Shown one piece after another: positions 36,501 through 51,500 of a stretch of 64,000 bases of DNA (the stretch's first letter is position 1; every line of letters begins with the position of its first letter). The stretch covers positions 1,784,669 to 1,848,668 of the forward strand of contig LR746276.1 of NCBI GenBank assembly GCA_902729315.2. The letters run 5' to 3'. Source of the DNA: Spirodela intermedia (lineage: Eukaryota; Streptophyta; Magnoliopsida; Alismatales; Araceae). The notes below the pieces were generated by a model. The model worked only from the letters and a program-made list of their open reading frames with translations. It had not been told where the DNA came from and did no database searches. Made by a program: the position numbers and the translations under genes.

Positions 36501-39500
36501 GAAGTATTTTAACTTACCGTAGTTGCAAAAGTCTCTCAATGATGATTGTTATATTACGATGTAAATCTTTTTACAAACGCTCTTCCTCAAATCCATTATA
36601 TGGTACTATCTCGTTGATAACTGATTGCCTCTGTTGGAACTAAGTCCTTCCTTCACTCGAGGAAGATCCACAAGTTCCCTTTGCTTCATGTCATCTTACT
36701 TATTTATCCATTTCATGTGACAACTTTGTATCCTCTTAGACCATACAAGGGAAGTAAGGGTGCTGAGAGAAGATGAAGCAAAAACAAATGTGCTATATCA
36801 AGGTGAAGTGAGTACTAAGAAGATACATAGACGTAAGGTCTCTGGTAGATGTTATGCTTACCTTTCTAGCTGAAAGGTAAATATTATCAAAATTTATAGG
36901 TTCAATTGGATATGATGGCTTACTATCACCAAGAGACTCTATTTTCTTGTGACTGATTGGAAATAGGAATCATCCTGCACTTTCATTCCAGAGTAGGTCA
37001 ACAATTTAGCCTCCTTAGGATCATTGTCAATTCCATCACCTCCATTGCGGTGAGATATTTATGAAAATTGAGATTAAAATGAGCTAACTAGAAGGTATAA
37101 TACGAGACTTGGAAGGTAAAACCACAGAACTCTTTCTTTGCAGAAAAAAACTGTATAGGTGGATAGTAAGACTCAATTTCAGCATAAGGAATATTTTTGG
37201 AGATATTTCTTTTGTTTAGATATTATGAGTTTCATGCACTTTCTTGAGATGATAATAGCCTAGGTAAACCTATCGGAATGAATGAAGTTTAATTTTGAGA
37301 AAATAAGGTAAAGATCATGAATAGGAGCAATACATCTAAGCTCAAGGTAACCGAATCCTAGTGCCTTTGATGACATTTGGATGACAATCTAAACCCTTTT
37401 TATTGATGGCTTCATTTTAAAATTTTCTTTGGACAGTGTTGAAATAACAAGGCTCTAGTTATCTCACAAAAGATTACCGCTCTTTATCTTAACTTCTCCA
37501 TTTGTTGAGAGTCTACAAAAGAGGTTTTATGCAATACTCCATGATCTTCAAAAAATCTGTATTCTTTTCCAAAAGTTCCTTGGCATTATCTAATTTTTAT
37601 CGTTTGATACTTCTCATAAATTGGATTTCAATCTTGTAAAACTCCAATAATATCATAAACTTCCCCTTAAACTTCATAAGATAAGTCTGTGTTTAAATAA
37701 TGTAGTCAGCAAATGAAGCTTACAAAGTTTTTATAACAGTTATGAGGTCAGTGAGGGCCCCATAATAAACAAATTTAAAATGAGACCTTCTCTTACTATT
37801 AGACGAAAGATGTAATGGTTTAGGATGCTTAGTCATGTAAGAAGCCAAGTCTGACTAAACATGGAAGGGCTAAAAAAAATTCTAAGATTAGAAAAGGCCA
37901 ACACATATCATATAATTTGTTAAAAAAAAAAACTGTTTTTCAAGAAAGTTTGTATTCTTCAGTGTGGAAGAATACTAAAAATCAGATAGTGTGTTTCAGC
38001 TGATGACGCAGTTGATAGTCTTGTTCTTTTTTGTGTGTTTCTCTGGGCTTATTTGTATGATAGTGGCCTTAAATTAGTAAGCTTTTTTTCAGGCTATCAG
38101 CCCAGAACTTACATTCTACTGCACATCTGGAGATCTAGAGGATTCACAATTTTTTTCAACAAAGCTACTTCATGCGCAATTTGACATGTTTTGCAGGTTT
38201 TTGTTCTTCTATTAGTTTTCCAATTATGACTACGTTTACAATTGATATTAATATCATTGCATTTAAATTTTTCCATAGTTTTAGTTATGCTTCTTAAGTT
38301 AACTTCGTATGTAGAAAAGGCATGACCTTTCCCATGTCAAATAACTAACACTGGAAAAGGCTTCCTCTGCATCAACAAACAGTATTTCTCAAATGATATG
38401 ATCCTCACAGCCAATATTTTGACTGGAGCTGTCAGTGAGATTTGATCATTTTCGTTGAAATCGTAGAATATTAAAATCTACCGAGAAATGATCTACTAGA
38501 TGCCATGAAATTTAATGCATGATGTTTCTAATTGTAGAAGATTGGGAAATTAGCCATTTAAATGGCTTAGTGCTTTGCCGAGGGGTTAAATTCAAAGGGC
38601 ATGTGTGAAAGGCTGGGATGGGACCCTCCATAAGGACTCAAAGACAGCCATGTGCCCCTTCTATTCTCACTAAGAAGCAGATAGGCACCACTTCTCTAAT
38701 GAATTAGCTTAGCTTGGTGTGGCATTGTTCCCTCATCAAGACATTGCCCTATTTGTTTCCTTGTTGTTCTAGATATCCGTTTTGGTTATTGCACAGGGAG
38801 AACATTTCTATGCGCTTTTGTTTGTTCATATGTAATTGAGTTTCCTTCTATCCTCTTTAGACATCTCCTGATCTCTAGGTCTGATGTGGATACGTTAGAA
38901 CTTTTGAGTTGTGTTTCCTGTCAATGTGAAAAATCTATTTTCGCCATCTAAATAAACCATATTTTTTCATCTTTTAATTTCAGAGCCCTTATTTCCATGA
39001 TCTCAGAAAATATATTTTCTTTTTGTGGGATGTTCTGTGAAAGATTGGGTCTTCAAAGTGTATGAGTGCACGCTGAGAGTTCTCAGGGGCAGTTTGTTGT
39101 TATCTACCTGCAAATTGGCATGGTGTTTTACTAACTTTCGCCAATTACAATCCGAATCGTTTTCAGGGTGAAATTTGATCACTTTTGAAACCGGAAAATA
39201 AAGGAAAAACTAATGTAATAGGCCAAAATCGGGCATTCTCGTATTACTTGATGTCGGATGAAGAATCTGACAGGGTAGTTCTCTTGACTGCACTGGCACT
39301 GAACACTACCAAGTGGTGACAGTCAAGGGCTGCAAATGGCCCTTGGTGGCATTTTCTTCACATTTTCTGACGCTAAAAAATTGTTACATTTGTTACGTTT
39401 ATTACCATTCTCCATAAACTTTCGGAGGGAGGAATTAATGTCACCATATCCAAGACTTTTCTGTTCCATCCACTCCTAAATACATTAGACTACTAGCTCT

Positions 39501-42500
39501 CCCAGCGCAGAACTGAATTGTTGGGAACTTTTCTTTTGTATGCCGTTTTATGCATCCCTACCTTATTAGTGTCGATGCTACTTTCATCACATATTGTACA
39601 TGTTCATCAAACTTTTGGGAAGCTAGCTTGTGCTGTGCTTAACTTTGGGCATCAAAACAGAGGGCCGTTGCCAAAAATGTGTTTAACTTGTAGCTCATCC
39701 AATTCGAACGTGATTATGCCAATAATTACATAGCCTTACTGATGCCTGCTGTGGGCAACAACAGAGTAGAATTCTGTAGAAAGTTGGTCACTTTCAATTG
39801 ATATCTCCAGTTCTAATAGTAAAGCAGGCTTGGTCACTGATCACCAAGTACAACCCTAATGTTTTTAGATGTATACGGAAATTCTCACGGTGTCGTTTAG
39901 CTTAAGGACCCCCTTGCAAAAATGGAAACCTGGAAGTTGTAGTTGTCAGTTGTCCTGACTTCCAGCAGATTACATTTGAGACCATATTTCCATTAATAAT
40001 GACAACATTCATTCTCACCTCCTTCCCAGAAAGTCGCATCCCTACTTAAAAATAGAAACGCATTAATATTTTTTTGTCTATTTTCTGTTGTCAAGACTAA
40101 AAGTTGTCCATTATTTGACTTTCTTTATTTTATTTTATTTTTGTTAAGTAGTTTCACATTTAGTCTTGCGAAGAACACTTTAGTGTTGCATGATTGCACA
40201 TCAATAGCCTTCCCTCATTTCTTAACCAAATATATTTGTTTCATATTTTTAAAATTTTGGTTGATATATCTTAACATTAAGCCACCTTTCCCAAGTCTGA
40301 CCTTTTCTAGTGTAAATAGGAAAGACTGGCAAAAAAATTGAATATAAATTCATTTTACCACATTTCAGGGTTGCTTTGAAGGATGATTCCATGGAGCTTT
40401 ATGGTGATGTGCTCGGATTGAAACTTGAGAGTAATGGGATCAGGGTCTTAGAACCATTTGACACACGCGTAAAGTTCTCAAATGTCTCGGGCAAAACAAA
40501 CATTCATGCCTCGACTTCTGATATATATATGAATTTCTCCTTCAGCAGCCTTAAGCTGTTCTTGACTATTCAGGATGACATATTGGAATTTATGAGGATG
40601 ACAACCAATAAATTTTCAGTTGTCTGCTCACAATTTGATAAAGTTGGAACTATTCAGAGTAAATGACATTGACCGTTTAAAACTTTTTCATGGACCCATT
40701 TTGTTTTACCTTGTTATTCTGAAATTTCAGGTTGAGTGTCAGTAACCAACTATTCTTATATCGTACAGCTTGTCAGAGTGAGCAAACATATGCATTCTGG
40801 AGGGCACGTGCACCACCTGGTTTTGCTGTTCTTGGGGACTGCCTGACACCCCTGTATGTTTAACTTTTTTGAGCTTTTTCTCTCCGTGAATTATGTTCCA
40901 TATTTTTTTTTCTGTTTCCCACTTGCTGCACAAGTATGTCTTAATATTAAGCCTCTAACTACTTACATCACTCTTAGAAACGAGCCACCTTCAAAAGGAG
41001 TCACTGCTGTTAATACCAGCTTCGCAAGAGTGAAGAAACCTGTATCATTCCGACTCATTTGGCCATGTCCGGAAGTTGATAATGTTCAGGAATATAAAGG
41101 TGAAGGTAAGGGAAATAACACCCCAACACGCTCAGGCTCAAATACTGACAAAAGCAGAAAAGAAAGTGGCTGTTCTCTTTGGTTTCCAGTTGCACCCGAA
41201 GGTTATGTTGCTGTTGGATGTGTGGTTTCAACTGGAAGAGTCAAGCCATCATTGTCATCCACTCTGTGTATCTCGTCTTCTTTTGTCTCAAGTTGCTCTC
41301 TGAAAGATTGCATTTCTCTCCATCTGTTTGAACCGTATGTTACACGTGGTTTCACCTTATTCATTTTTTATGGTAATAATTTGACTTGAAACTGACTCTT
41401 GATTGCTATCCATTATGTTCAGGCTCTCAACAAGTATTGCATTATGGAGAGTTGACAACTCCTTTGGTTCCTTCTTACCTACAGAGCCTAATAATATGAG
41501 TTTGATTGGTAAAGGCTATGACCTTCGTCATTTGTGTTTTGGATATCCTGAGTTTCAATCTAAGCCATCAATGGGTTCAGACGTGCAACCTGACTTTCAG
41601 TTATCCGAACAAATGGTTCAATTGGAAAGATCTCCATTGCAAGCATCTAGTCAACTCTTCGAACCTATTTGTAGCTTTAGATTAATCTGGTGGAATCAAG
41701 GTGCTCCATCCCGCAAGAAGCTTTCGATTTGGCGCCCAGTGGTACCCCATGGCATGGCTTATCTTGGTGATATCGCTGTCCAAGGGTATTTTTTTTACTA
41801 AATCTTCGTTTTTGCTTTTGTTTCTCTCTTGTTGTTGTAGAATTTTTCAAGTATAGAAATCAACCATTCATTCGCTTGTAACTTCAGGTATGAGCCCCCA
41901 AACACATGCGTTATTCCTCGTGATACAGGAGACAGTACATTGCTTAAACCTGCTTGTGGTTTTCAACTTGGTGGTCACATCAACAAGGAGAAAGGAGTCA
42001 TAAGTGTGTCTTTTTGGTTACCTCAAGCTCCCCCTGGCTTTGTTTCCCTGGGGTGCATTGCGTCAAAGGGCTCACCAAAACAGGATGATTTAGGCTTATT
42101 AAGATGCATACGCCATGACTTAGTAACTGCGAGTGCTTTCCCTGAAGAAAGCATCTGGGATTCATCTGATACTGAGAGAGCTGCAGAACCATTTAGTATA
42201 TGGGGTGTCGGTAATGAGGCATGCACATTTTTTGCCAGAAATGGACTTAAGAGACCTCCAAAAAGATTTGCTTTAAGGCTAGCAGATCCAAGTGCATCTA
42301 GTGGCGCAGATGATACTGCAATCGTTGTAGAAATGAAAACATTCTCCGCAGCAGTTTATGATGATTACGCAGGCTTGGTAAGAATCTGAATTAGAATCCA
42401 TTCCATCCCAGATTCACTATGTTTATCTATAATTGAATTTGCGTGTGTTACGAAAGAACATCAGTTAATTGCAAATCTTCTGTATGTAATGACTCTTTTC

Positions 42501-45500
42501 ACTGACTGTTGCGCAGATGGTTCCTCTATGCAATATTGGTTTCAGCCGAATTGGGTTTAATCTCTGTGGAAAACCTGGCTTTGTAAATTCAACTTTGAGC
42601 TTTGCCTTGGCAGCAAGATCTTATAATGATAAGATTGATTCCTGGGAGCCGCTTGTTGAACCCATTGATGGAGTTGTAAGGTGAGGGCTCACTTATTATT
42701 TATATTTTCCTTAATTCGTTCCATGAGTTGTATATAGTCCATCTCCTAGTTATGTTAATGTAACTAGTAACCGTATCATCTTACATTTTTAATCTGACAA
42801 TGTCAAAATGACTGTAACTTAATTATTTTGTAGATTGGAAAACGAGGTACCAAAAATTTGTTAGAAATGATTTGGCTTCCTTGTTTTCGTAGGGGAATCG
42901 TGGTGGATTAATTATTATAAGGAAAGGTTCAAGATAAGCTCAGTGCACTAGTATCACAGGGGATCCAAAAGTTTTATTTTGTCATAAAGTTAAATTTTCT
43001 CTGACATGAATTCTTGGAACACTCTTATGACAAAACTGCAGGTACAAGTACGATTCGCATGCACCTGGTGCCTTTCCCCAGTTACGCATTGTCACTACCA
43101 GGGATCTCAACTTAATTGTATCTGTTTCAAACACTAACATGATTCTTCAGGCTTACTCGAGTTGGAATAGCCTAAATAGTTTCACTGGTCCTAAGAGAGT
43201 ATGTCACCTCTTTAGACCCCTCTGGTTATTAGAACGCGTATTGTATTATGTGTCAAAAAACCTTATTTATTCACTTGTTTCATTATTTGCAGGCAATAAT
43301 TTCTCCAACATATGAAGGGAGATCTGTCATTGATTTTCGTCGCAGAAGAAATTATTTCATTATTCCTCAAAACAAGCTTGGTCAAGACATATATATAAGA
43401 GTTACTGAACGTAAAAGGTTCTCCGACATTATTAAGATGCCCTCAGGAGATAACAAGCTTGTAACTGTACCAGTATCAAAAAATCTGATGGATTCTCACC
43501 TGCAGGGAAAGCACAGTCAAATATCCCGTTGTTTGGTGACAATTATTGTGGCAGATGCTGAGGTTTGGAGGCTAGCTTATGATATTTAAAGACGACTTAT
43601 TTCTTTATTTTGTTGTGGGTTTAAACCGTACTTACAGATATTCATTGGTCGAGGCTTGATGATAATCATTATTTATTTGTTCCTTTTTACCGCATTATAA
43701 CATAGTTATGAAATCTTGTCCAGCAACCTTATTCAATAAGAGGGATAATTTACTAATTTTTTTTCTGAAATATCGTTGAATTCTGGAGATATTTCTTCTT
43801 TGTCCATTGCAAATATAAGAAAGGAAGGTGACTTTTCACGATTAAATTTTTGAATGGTATTTAATTAGTCAAGATTTAGCAAATTTAGCTATGATTAGGT
43901 TTGAGTTTTCTTAAAAGTTGAATACTGAAACTCTAGAGACTTAAGCTGAAGGAAAAAGGTATGTTTCTTTATTGTTCACTGCCTTCAGTATCCTTAATTT
44001 ATCTGAATTTTAGACTCACGAATTTTCCTGATTTAATGTTGGGCTCAATGAGAACGTTAATACTTGATTATTTTGGCAGGTAGTCTTGGTTGAAGAGATA
44101 TTCATCCTTTTTTTTTTTCCATGATGGAAAATTTGGTGGTCATGGCATGATGCAAAAGATAAATTTGCTAGAGATATGGGAGAAGAACTGGTTAAAAATA
44201 GTTATTGAAAACCTGTGTGATATGAAGTTTGTATCCTAGAATGTAGTCTGTAAAGAAACCAAACGAGAACAAGGACCATGGATGTGAAATGAGATTGGTT
44301 TCTGTATTGTCAGGAACCAACCCACATTCAGATTAGATGGGATCAGATCAAATAGGATGATCAAAAGGGAGAAATTCATTTGATTGAAATTTATAAGGAT
44401 TTGAAGTGTTTATAAAAAAAGAATACCTCTATCTTTGCTACCGAAGCAAAGTGAAATCAGCTGAATCCTAGCTGATTTTTCTCTTTTCCTTGAATTTCAA
44501 GAGCCATAAGTTTTTTCCTCTATTGAGGATACCTGATTTTGACCTGAAATGGTTTATGTAGATGAGAACCAACTTCATCCCTTAACCATGGATGAGAAGG
44601 GATGGATATTTATGGGCCTTTAAACTTTTAAAACAAGAGGAAAATGTGTAGCAGTATGTTATTTCTGCTATATCATTCTTTAAGTGGCACAAGGTTTGTG
44701 ATAAAGCAACATGATAGGGGGTCCATCTTGTAAGCTAATGCTCAACAACGTGGTCAGAATAAAAGACATTTGGTAAACTAACTGTAAATATGGCGGAGCT
44801 TAGTGTGTATCCATGAGATTTGAACCAGTGAGAGAGAAAAATCACTGAGAAAAAGAAATACAGTATTAATAAACTGAATTTAGAAAAAAGGAATAGATCA
44901 AGTTTCCAATGATTAAGGTTCTCTAGGAGTAAGTCGAAGACAGTCATAGTGTAGACACCTACATCTCAACGACAGAGATTCAGCATAATCAAGAGACATT
45001 GAAAAGACCTTATTCAAAGAGATGAACCATTGAAGTACGTACACTTAATTCTTATGCAAGATATCAGCAGGAAAATTTTAATCTCTGAATGGAAGTAAGA
45101 CCTCCAGTTGAAGGTGAAACCTGTTGTTCTCTTTGATAGTACAAGGATTTTTTGCTCCAGCCATACGTATATCTTATCACTACTGTGAACTCACCAATTG
45201 AATTCTCATTTGTTTCCATTATCTATGAAATAGAAATATGTGATCAAAAGTTTCATACTTCTTACTTAGTTACAATCCGTTCTTAATTCATAATACTAAC
45301 ATACTTGGTCCTCTCTTTCCATCCCCCTAGACAATGCTTCATTTTGAGAAGATATTTTAAATGCATCTGTCCATCCTATCTCTTGCTGAAGGTCACATAA
45401 TAATGGTTGTTTTGTTAGCACAATATAAATTTAAGGGAAGCCAAACCTTTAGACCAAGCTCTTGAAAAAATATTGTTGACCATAAAAGCTCTGACAAAGT

Positions 45501-48500
45501 CATGGCCATTTGTCTTTCACTTCTCTATGTTACCAAATTATTCCGAAGTTGTGCAATATCCAATGGTGGATGTCTTGTCATCCTGGGACTTTGTCCAAGC
45601 TACATCTGTATAGCCTAAATTTTCATATTGTTATAGTTGGTATATAGAATCCCTTATTTGGGACATGAGTTTATATATATTAAAATGAGCTCTAAAGACT
45701 TCATATAGGGTGTTCTTGGTATGGTCATGTGCTGATTGACCACACCTGCTGCATTAGTTTTTCAGTTCTTGTGAATGTAAGGTATAGCAACTCACAGGCC
45801 TCTGCTATTTTTCTTCCTTTTTCAAATGGGCGTTTTCTTTCTTTTGTGATCTCCCCGTAATTCATTTATATTGGTGTATTACTAACTTACACCGTGATTT
45901 TCCCATTTCTTTCAACAAATCTATGGTTTCGTCATCTAGCATATGTAGGTCCCCTATACAAACAGGGCTCAAGAAAGCCCATTGCTGGTAGCATGAGAGA
46001 ACAGTTTTAAAGTTTTTTATGTTACAATATCATGTCTAGTAAAAGAACTGTTATTTTTAAAATCATTCTTGCCACAAATCAAGAAGGCATAATCTGTTTG
46101 TATTATAAACTTGTTAAATAGACAGGGTTTGGCCGTTTCTTCGCCAGCTTTTTAAGGCATACCTCACCCCAGGCTTTTTAAGGAATATTTGACGTCTAAT
46201 TTTCAATTACAAAGCTTCTTCTCTTCTTCCTTTATACTTGCCACACCAAGAGAAGTATAACGTGATTGACATCATGGAAACATTGGTAGGGAACTCTGCA
46301 GAAATTAAACCAATATGGGGAAACTCTGCAGAAATTAAATAGAGATTTTTGGGTTATCACACTGGCTTTCATGATCTTAGCTTCCCTCGGTTGTACTCTC
46401 CAAAAAAGCCTTAGATGCCTCTTAAAGAGCTTGGACGTGTCCTTCTCTCCTTTGACGCCTTAAGTTCCAAGAATCCTCAGGTACATGATCTCCTTTTGAC
46501 GATCTCAAGGTTCTTTGGTTGCAATATCATGAAGAAACATCTGGAGAATAAGAAAGAGAGGGAAAACAAGAGAGAGATATGTAGAGATTGAGAGAGAGAG
46601 AGAGATGTGTTATATAGGCCCTTAAGATGGAAGTTTCGGGTTCAGCCAAGTAGGAAAGGTTTCGAAAAACCTATTTATTGTTCGTGTGAACACTTGCATC
46701 TCATCATCAGCTAATTGAACAATGTGTTTTATTAATAATTATTTTCTCATACAAAGCTATTCAATTAGTAACTATGCTTGCTCATTTATGTTCTTGAAAT
46801 TATTTTCGTTATAAGGACAAATTTACTCTAATATGAAAACTTAGATGACCATCTAGAACTGGAATCTATTCTCAGATACAAACGTTTCTTCCTTACACAA
46901 AAAAATTGAATATAATGAGTTTCTAGCTTATGTCTGTTGCGAGTCTAGCGATACCAGTGACAGAAAATAAAATCCATCAAGAAACAGAACTATGTGGAGA
47001 TGAGAAATAATTTTTGATTTGAAAAATCTGACTCACTTGGCTCATAGAATCCAGCCAATATGGCCTTCAAGATTCAATCTCTCCACCTCTCTAATTTGAC
47101 TCTACAGATCCGACTAACTGTCGATCTCTTTTGTTGTTCCTCCAAGAACAGCCAAGCTCTGATTTCTTTCACTGTTCTTCCGAAACAGCCAAGCTCATGT
47201 TTCAGGTACCTCTGAGAACAGCCTGACTCGAGCGCAAGAGGAGACAACAAAATATTTCCTTGTGTTGAAGATCAAACTAGATCCGGTGCGCTGGAAAGAC
47301 CACCCTCACGCCTGTGGAGAAAACTTGAAGTTCAAACAGAAATGACATTTTCTCACCTTCAAAGGATAGTTTACAACGTGGAGGGGTCTGGTATTTATAC
47401 CAGACCCTGGAAGGTTCTAGACACCTATAGCTGAAAACAGAATAAGGGATTCTGTCGACATGACACGTGTGAAGGTGTAAGAGGAACAAGAGGGTCTTCG
47501 GAATGTTTGACACAGCCATAAGTGGTATCAACACATTCCTCAGCAAGTATCCATAATTTCCAAAAAATAACCAGCTCTCCTCGGCATTATGTCTCCCGTC
47601 AACTCCTTGCAAGAGAAGGGGGAGGAGACAACCACCAAGAACAGGGCCACGAACAGAAAGAGGGAAAACAGAAAAAACTGTTTAATTCGAATGCCCTGTA
47701 TTGGGCTACACAACTGAATTGTTCTCTCTCTCTTCTGACAAGAGAATTACAGAAACGCCCTTTTAAAAATGTCTAAAAGATATCTCACGTTTGGAGCCTT
47801 CTACTCCTCTGTTATTGGGCCTGTGCACAGCCCAGAAAGCCTCATACAATCCGTTTCGTTGAGCCTAGTTGAGATATGACTCAGATCTCAACAATGTCAT
47901 CAAATTATATTTTAATACAGTTTATTCTTATGATCCATTTCTGTTCTTCAAATATTAAAAGCATGACTTATTACCTTCTCAGTTGATTGAAATTCCCTCA
48001 TGTTCACTTCATGATTTTTTCTCTGTTAAAGTGTATAGTTCCCATTAAATTAACATCGTATTCAATTTAATTATATTTCGTGCTCTGTGTTAATATATGA
48101 GAGCACAAGAAAATATTTGCTGTTTCACGCAACCAAAAAGTACCTGGTTTTAGCATTACCATGTCTTAGAATACCTTCGTATCTGCTGAAGATTAAACAT
48201 GCCACTCTTCCTCCGTGCAGTTTCCTTATGTTGAAGGGATAACCACTGGAATATATGCGGTATTAGTCCGAAAAATTCACAAAAACCCAAATGAATCATC
48301 ATTGCAACAACCAAGTGTCAGAACATGTGGTGCCATGTCAGAACATATTTCATCTGGGCTGGCTTTGGTGGAATGGAATGAGGTCTTCTTTTTCAAAGTT
48401 GATGACGTGGTAAGTGACCATTTATTTCATTTTTTATTAAAATAAACTTTATGCTCCTCGATTTGATTTTTTGAGATATGGTAAAAGTCTTATCCCTTTC

Positions 48501-51500
48501 TTGCAAGGAGACAATTAATTTATGAGCAGCTAGACCACCACACTAGTGATCAATGTTGGATGTTCTTCATATGCACATTTCAGGTGAAGTCTAAAAATGT
48601 TTATAAAAGAAACCCATTATGTGGGAACTTAAAATCCAATGCTTAGACTCGGTGCTGTCAGTGAAGATGTGCTTAAACCTTGGAAACTTAACCGAAGTCT
48701 CAACCCAACAAAGCGACCCACCCATTTCAGTTCCTAGATTTTATTTTAGGAATAAACATAAATTTGAATATGTTTGTGATACATCGACAAATAGTATGAT
48801 TCTTTTTTAAATAATTGATCCATGTTCTTTTTTCTAATCTGAGGTATTTTTGAATACAAGACTAAGACTATTTTTATTACAGTAAAGTATTCAACAGTTC
48901 CAGCATAACCTATTCTACGACTAGATTGTGATAATGCGAGAAAGATATTGTAAAAAAAAATCTTCCTTTGTGCGTCTTCCCTTCTTTGTGAGTTGCATAG
49001 ATATAGAGGTTAGACATTATGCATTTCGTCCCTAGACTCAAGCTACAAACTCTGGCTGCTTAAACGAGGGTACACTCTCTGCTTAATTTAAATACGTGGC
49101 TTCAATTTACAATTTATCCATGTGCTCAAGAATTGTCTTTGACGTTATTTTGCTCACATCTTTCATTTTTCTCAGTAGGACAGATTATTACATTTTTCTT
49201 TTATTTTTTGTAGAGAGATTCTCGCATGAAATTTTTAAACATACTGTCAAACTTTTCTAAAATTTTAATAGATGCTCTCTTTTGCAACAAAGTAGTTTTA
49301 TTAATTGGATAGTCCTTCCTCACCTGTAGTCACAGAAACACATCAAAGTTTGCCCCCTGAGTTTGAAATTTTCATGCTTTTCCTAACCTTGAGGCTTTAT
49401 TAATTGTGTTCCTCATTGCGATCATTTGTTTTTATCTATCCCTCGTTATTTCACCGTTTTTGTAGGTGATAAGCATATTAACTTATTATTTATTACCAAA
49501 ATTCGAATGATAGTTGTGACCTTGACTGTTTGATCCCTAGTTTTCATAAATTCCTCTGCTCTCAATATTTGTGGCAATGATATCTCATGATTCTGTATAT
49601 TGGAAACAGGAGCAGTACATGGTCGACTTCACTGTCATTGACATGGGAAAGGGTATCATATTTACATTTTCGTGTGTTATATTTTCACTCATGCGTTTAT
49701 TTCTTTAACCTTTGCTTAAGAAACACACCCGTTAATGTCAGACGAACCTGTTGGATCATTTTCTGCCCCTTTAAAAAAGGCAGCGCTCAAGCTTCATCCC
49801 AATTCAAGATTACGTTGGCCTGATAACAGTTTTCACTGGGGAGAACTCTTTTCCAAAAAGACAACGGTGAATAGTTTTTCCTATTGTGTAGTATTTTTAT
49901 TTAAACATGGTTTCCTGCATCGGTTTCTTTTCATGCCTTCATTCAACCTATAATTCTGATTTCATGTTCCATCTATATTGGTGAATGGAAGCTACATATA
50001 TTTTGATGTGATTTGGCCAAAAATATTCTCTAGAATATATTTAAATTATAATTTTTTAAAATGCCATTCTCATCTTGTTTCAGGTTTCTGATTTGAACAA
50101 AAATTTGAAGTCATCTGGGAGGATAAGATTTAGCGTACTCCTCCAAGAGAGATCTGAAGTTGTAAATCATGGAAAAGGCACTAGCAGTGGCAGTAATGGC
50201 TTTATACAGATCAGTCCTACTAGATATGGACCATGGACAACTGTAAGACTGAATTATGCTGCACCTGCAGCATGTTGGAGGTTGGGAAATGATGTCATTG
50301 CAAGTGAGGTAAACGTCCTCGATGGTAACAGGTATGTGAACATACGATCCCTTGTCTCCGTCACTAACAAGACAGATTTTGTTATTGAGTTCCGCCTGAA
50401 GACTAAGGCTTCTGGTGAAGATCTTGTAACATTAGATACCAGAATTGAGAAAGATCAGGATTCACGTCACAGTGTCATACGTGAGACCGATGAATTATTT
50501 GAAACAGAGAACTACATATCATCCGTTGGTTGGGTTGGTAGTTCTAGTCAGATGCCATTTTCTGATCAGCCTACACAGAGCGTTATGGAAGTGAGTTCTT
50601 TGGTATTATATTATTTTCCTTTCGAGCAGAATCAATCCATTAAGTAATAGACAGATCATTGAAATGTCAGTCATATTTACTTTGTATAAATTCTCGAATT
50701 ATCATACTTATTTAATATTCAACCTAACTATGAAAAGTTCCATGGAAATAATCACATGAATTAGAACTAGGTTAGAAATTATTATTAGTTTCTATAACAC
50801 CATATTGAAATTTTTATTTAAAACTCTTTCATCAAGCTTCCCTTTTTTGTTGTAATTATTCAGATCATTATGTGTGGTCCCATCAATCTCGATTGTGTTG
50901 GGCTTCTAGCTACTGGCGCATTGCTTGATATAGTAGCTCTGATAGTCTGTGTTCATACATTCTTTCCAGCTGTGTTGCGAGTTAAGAGGTCTTACCATTT
51001 ATAAGTGTTAGAGTCTAACATTCAATTGTATTTAATTTTGAAGATGACTTTATCTGTTCCTGGGCTATGCATCCTGTTTTTGTTGTCCATGACTTCTTAA
51101 AATAGGTATAAATCGTCATTCATGAAGTGAAGAGGCTTCTTAAAATACCCACACATTAAAAGGGACCAAGCAATTTTGCATCTATATACTTGATCCAATT
51201 TTTAGCTAATGATTAGTATACTTCAAAAAAAAATCCATTAATTGAAAATGTGTGGTCTATATTAAAATAATTGATAACTTAATAGCCATATGTAAATTTA
51301 GTGGTACATTCCGAGTACTGTGTTCCCCAATGCTTTGTGAGAAATTCAGAAAGATTTTTTCATTTGTAATGCATTGCATTGGAACGGTATATTACATTGT
51401 ATATCATGTAAATGGCAGCACATATGGAAAAGCAATGTAGTACGTAGGTGGAACTGACTGATCACAGATGAAGGGAAGGACTAATACGCAAACACTAAAC

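Larger units (their letters stand above)
43563..48220. other. VPS13 intron 42, 4.66 kb, the largest
   Basis: It holds a minus-strand copia RNase H remnant (45350-45770), a GA-rich microsatellite near 46560-46607, and a solo-LTR-like block (47263-47893). The parts 43563-45340 and 45780-46540 are AT-rich and without recognised genes. CT/GA-rich sequence at 47040-47260 includes two copies of a GTTCYTCC...AGCCAAGCTC word. Confidence 0.6.

Noticed and set aside
47277-47776. 111- and 84-codon frames in intron 42
   Set aside because: Both lie inside the solo-LTR-like block on opposite strands and have no protein features.
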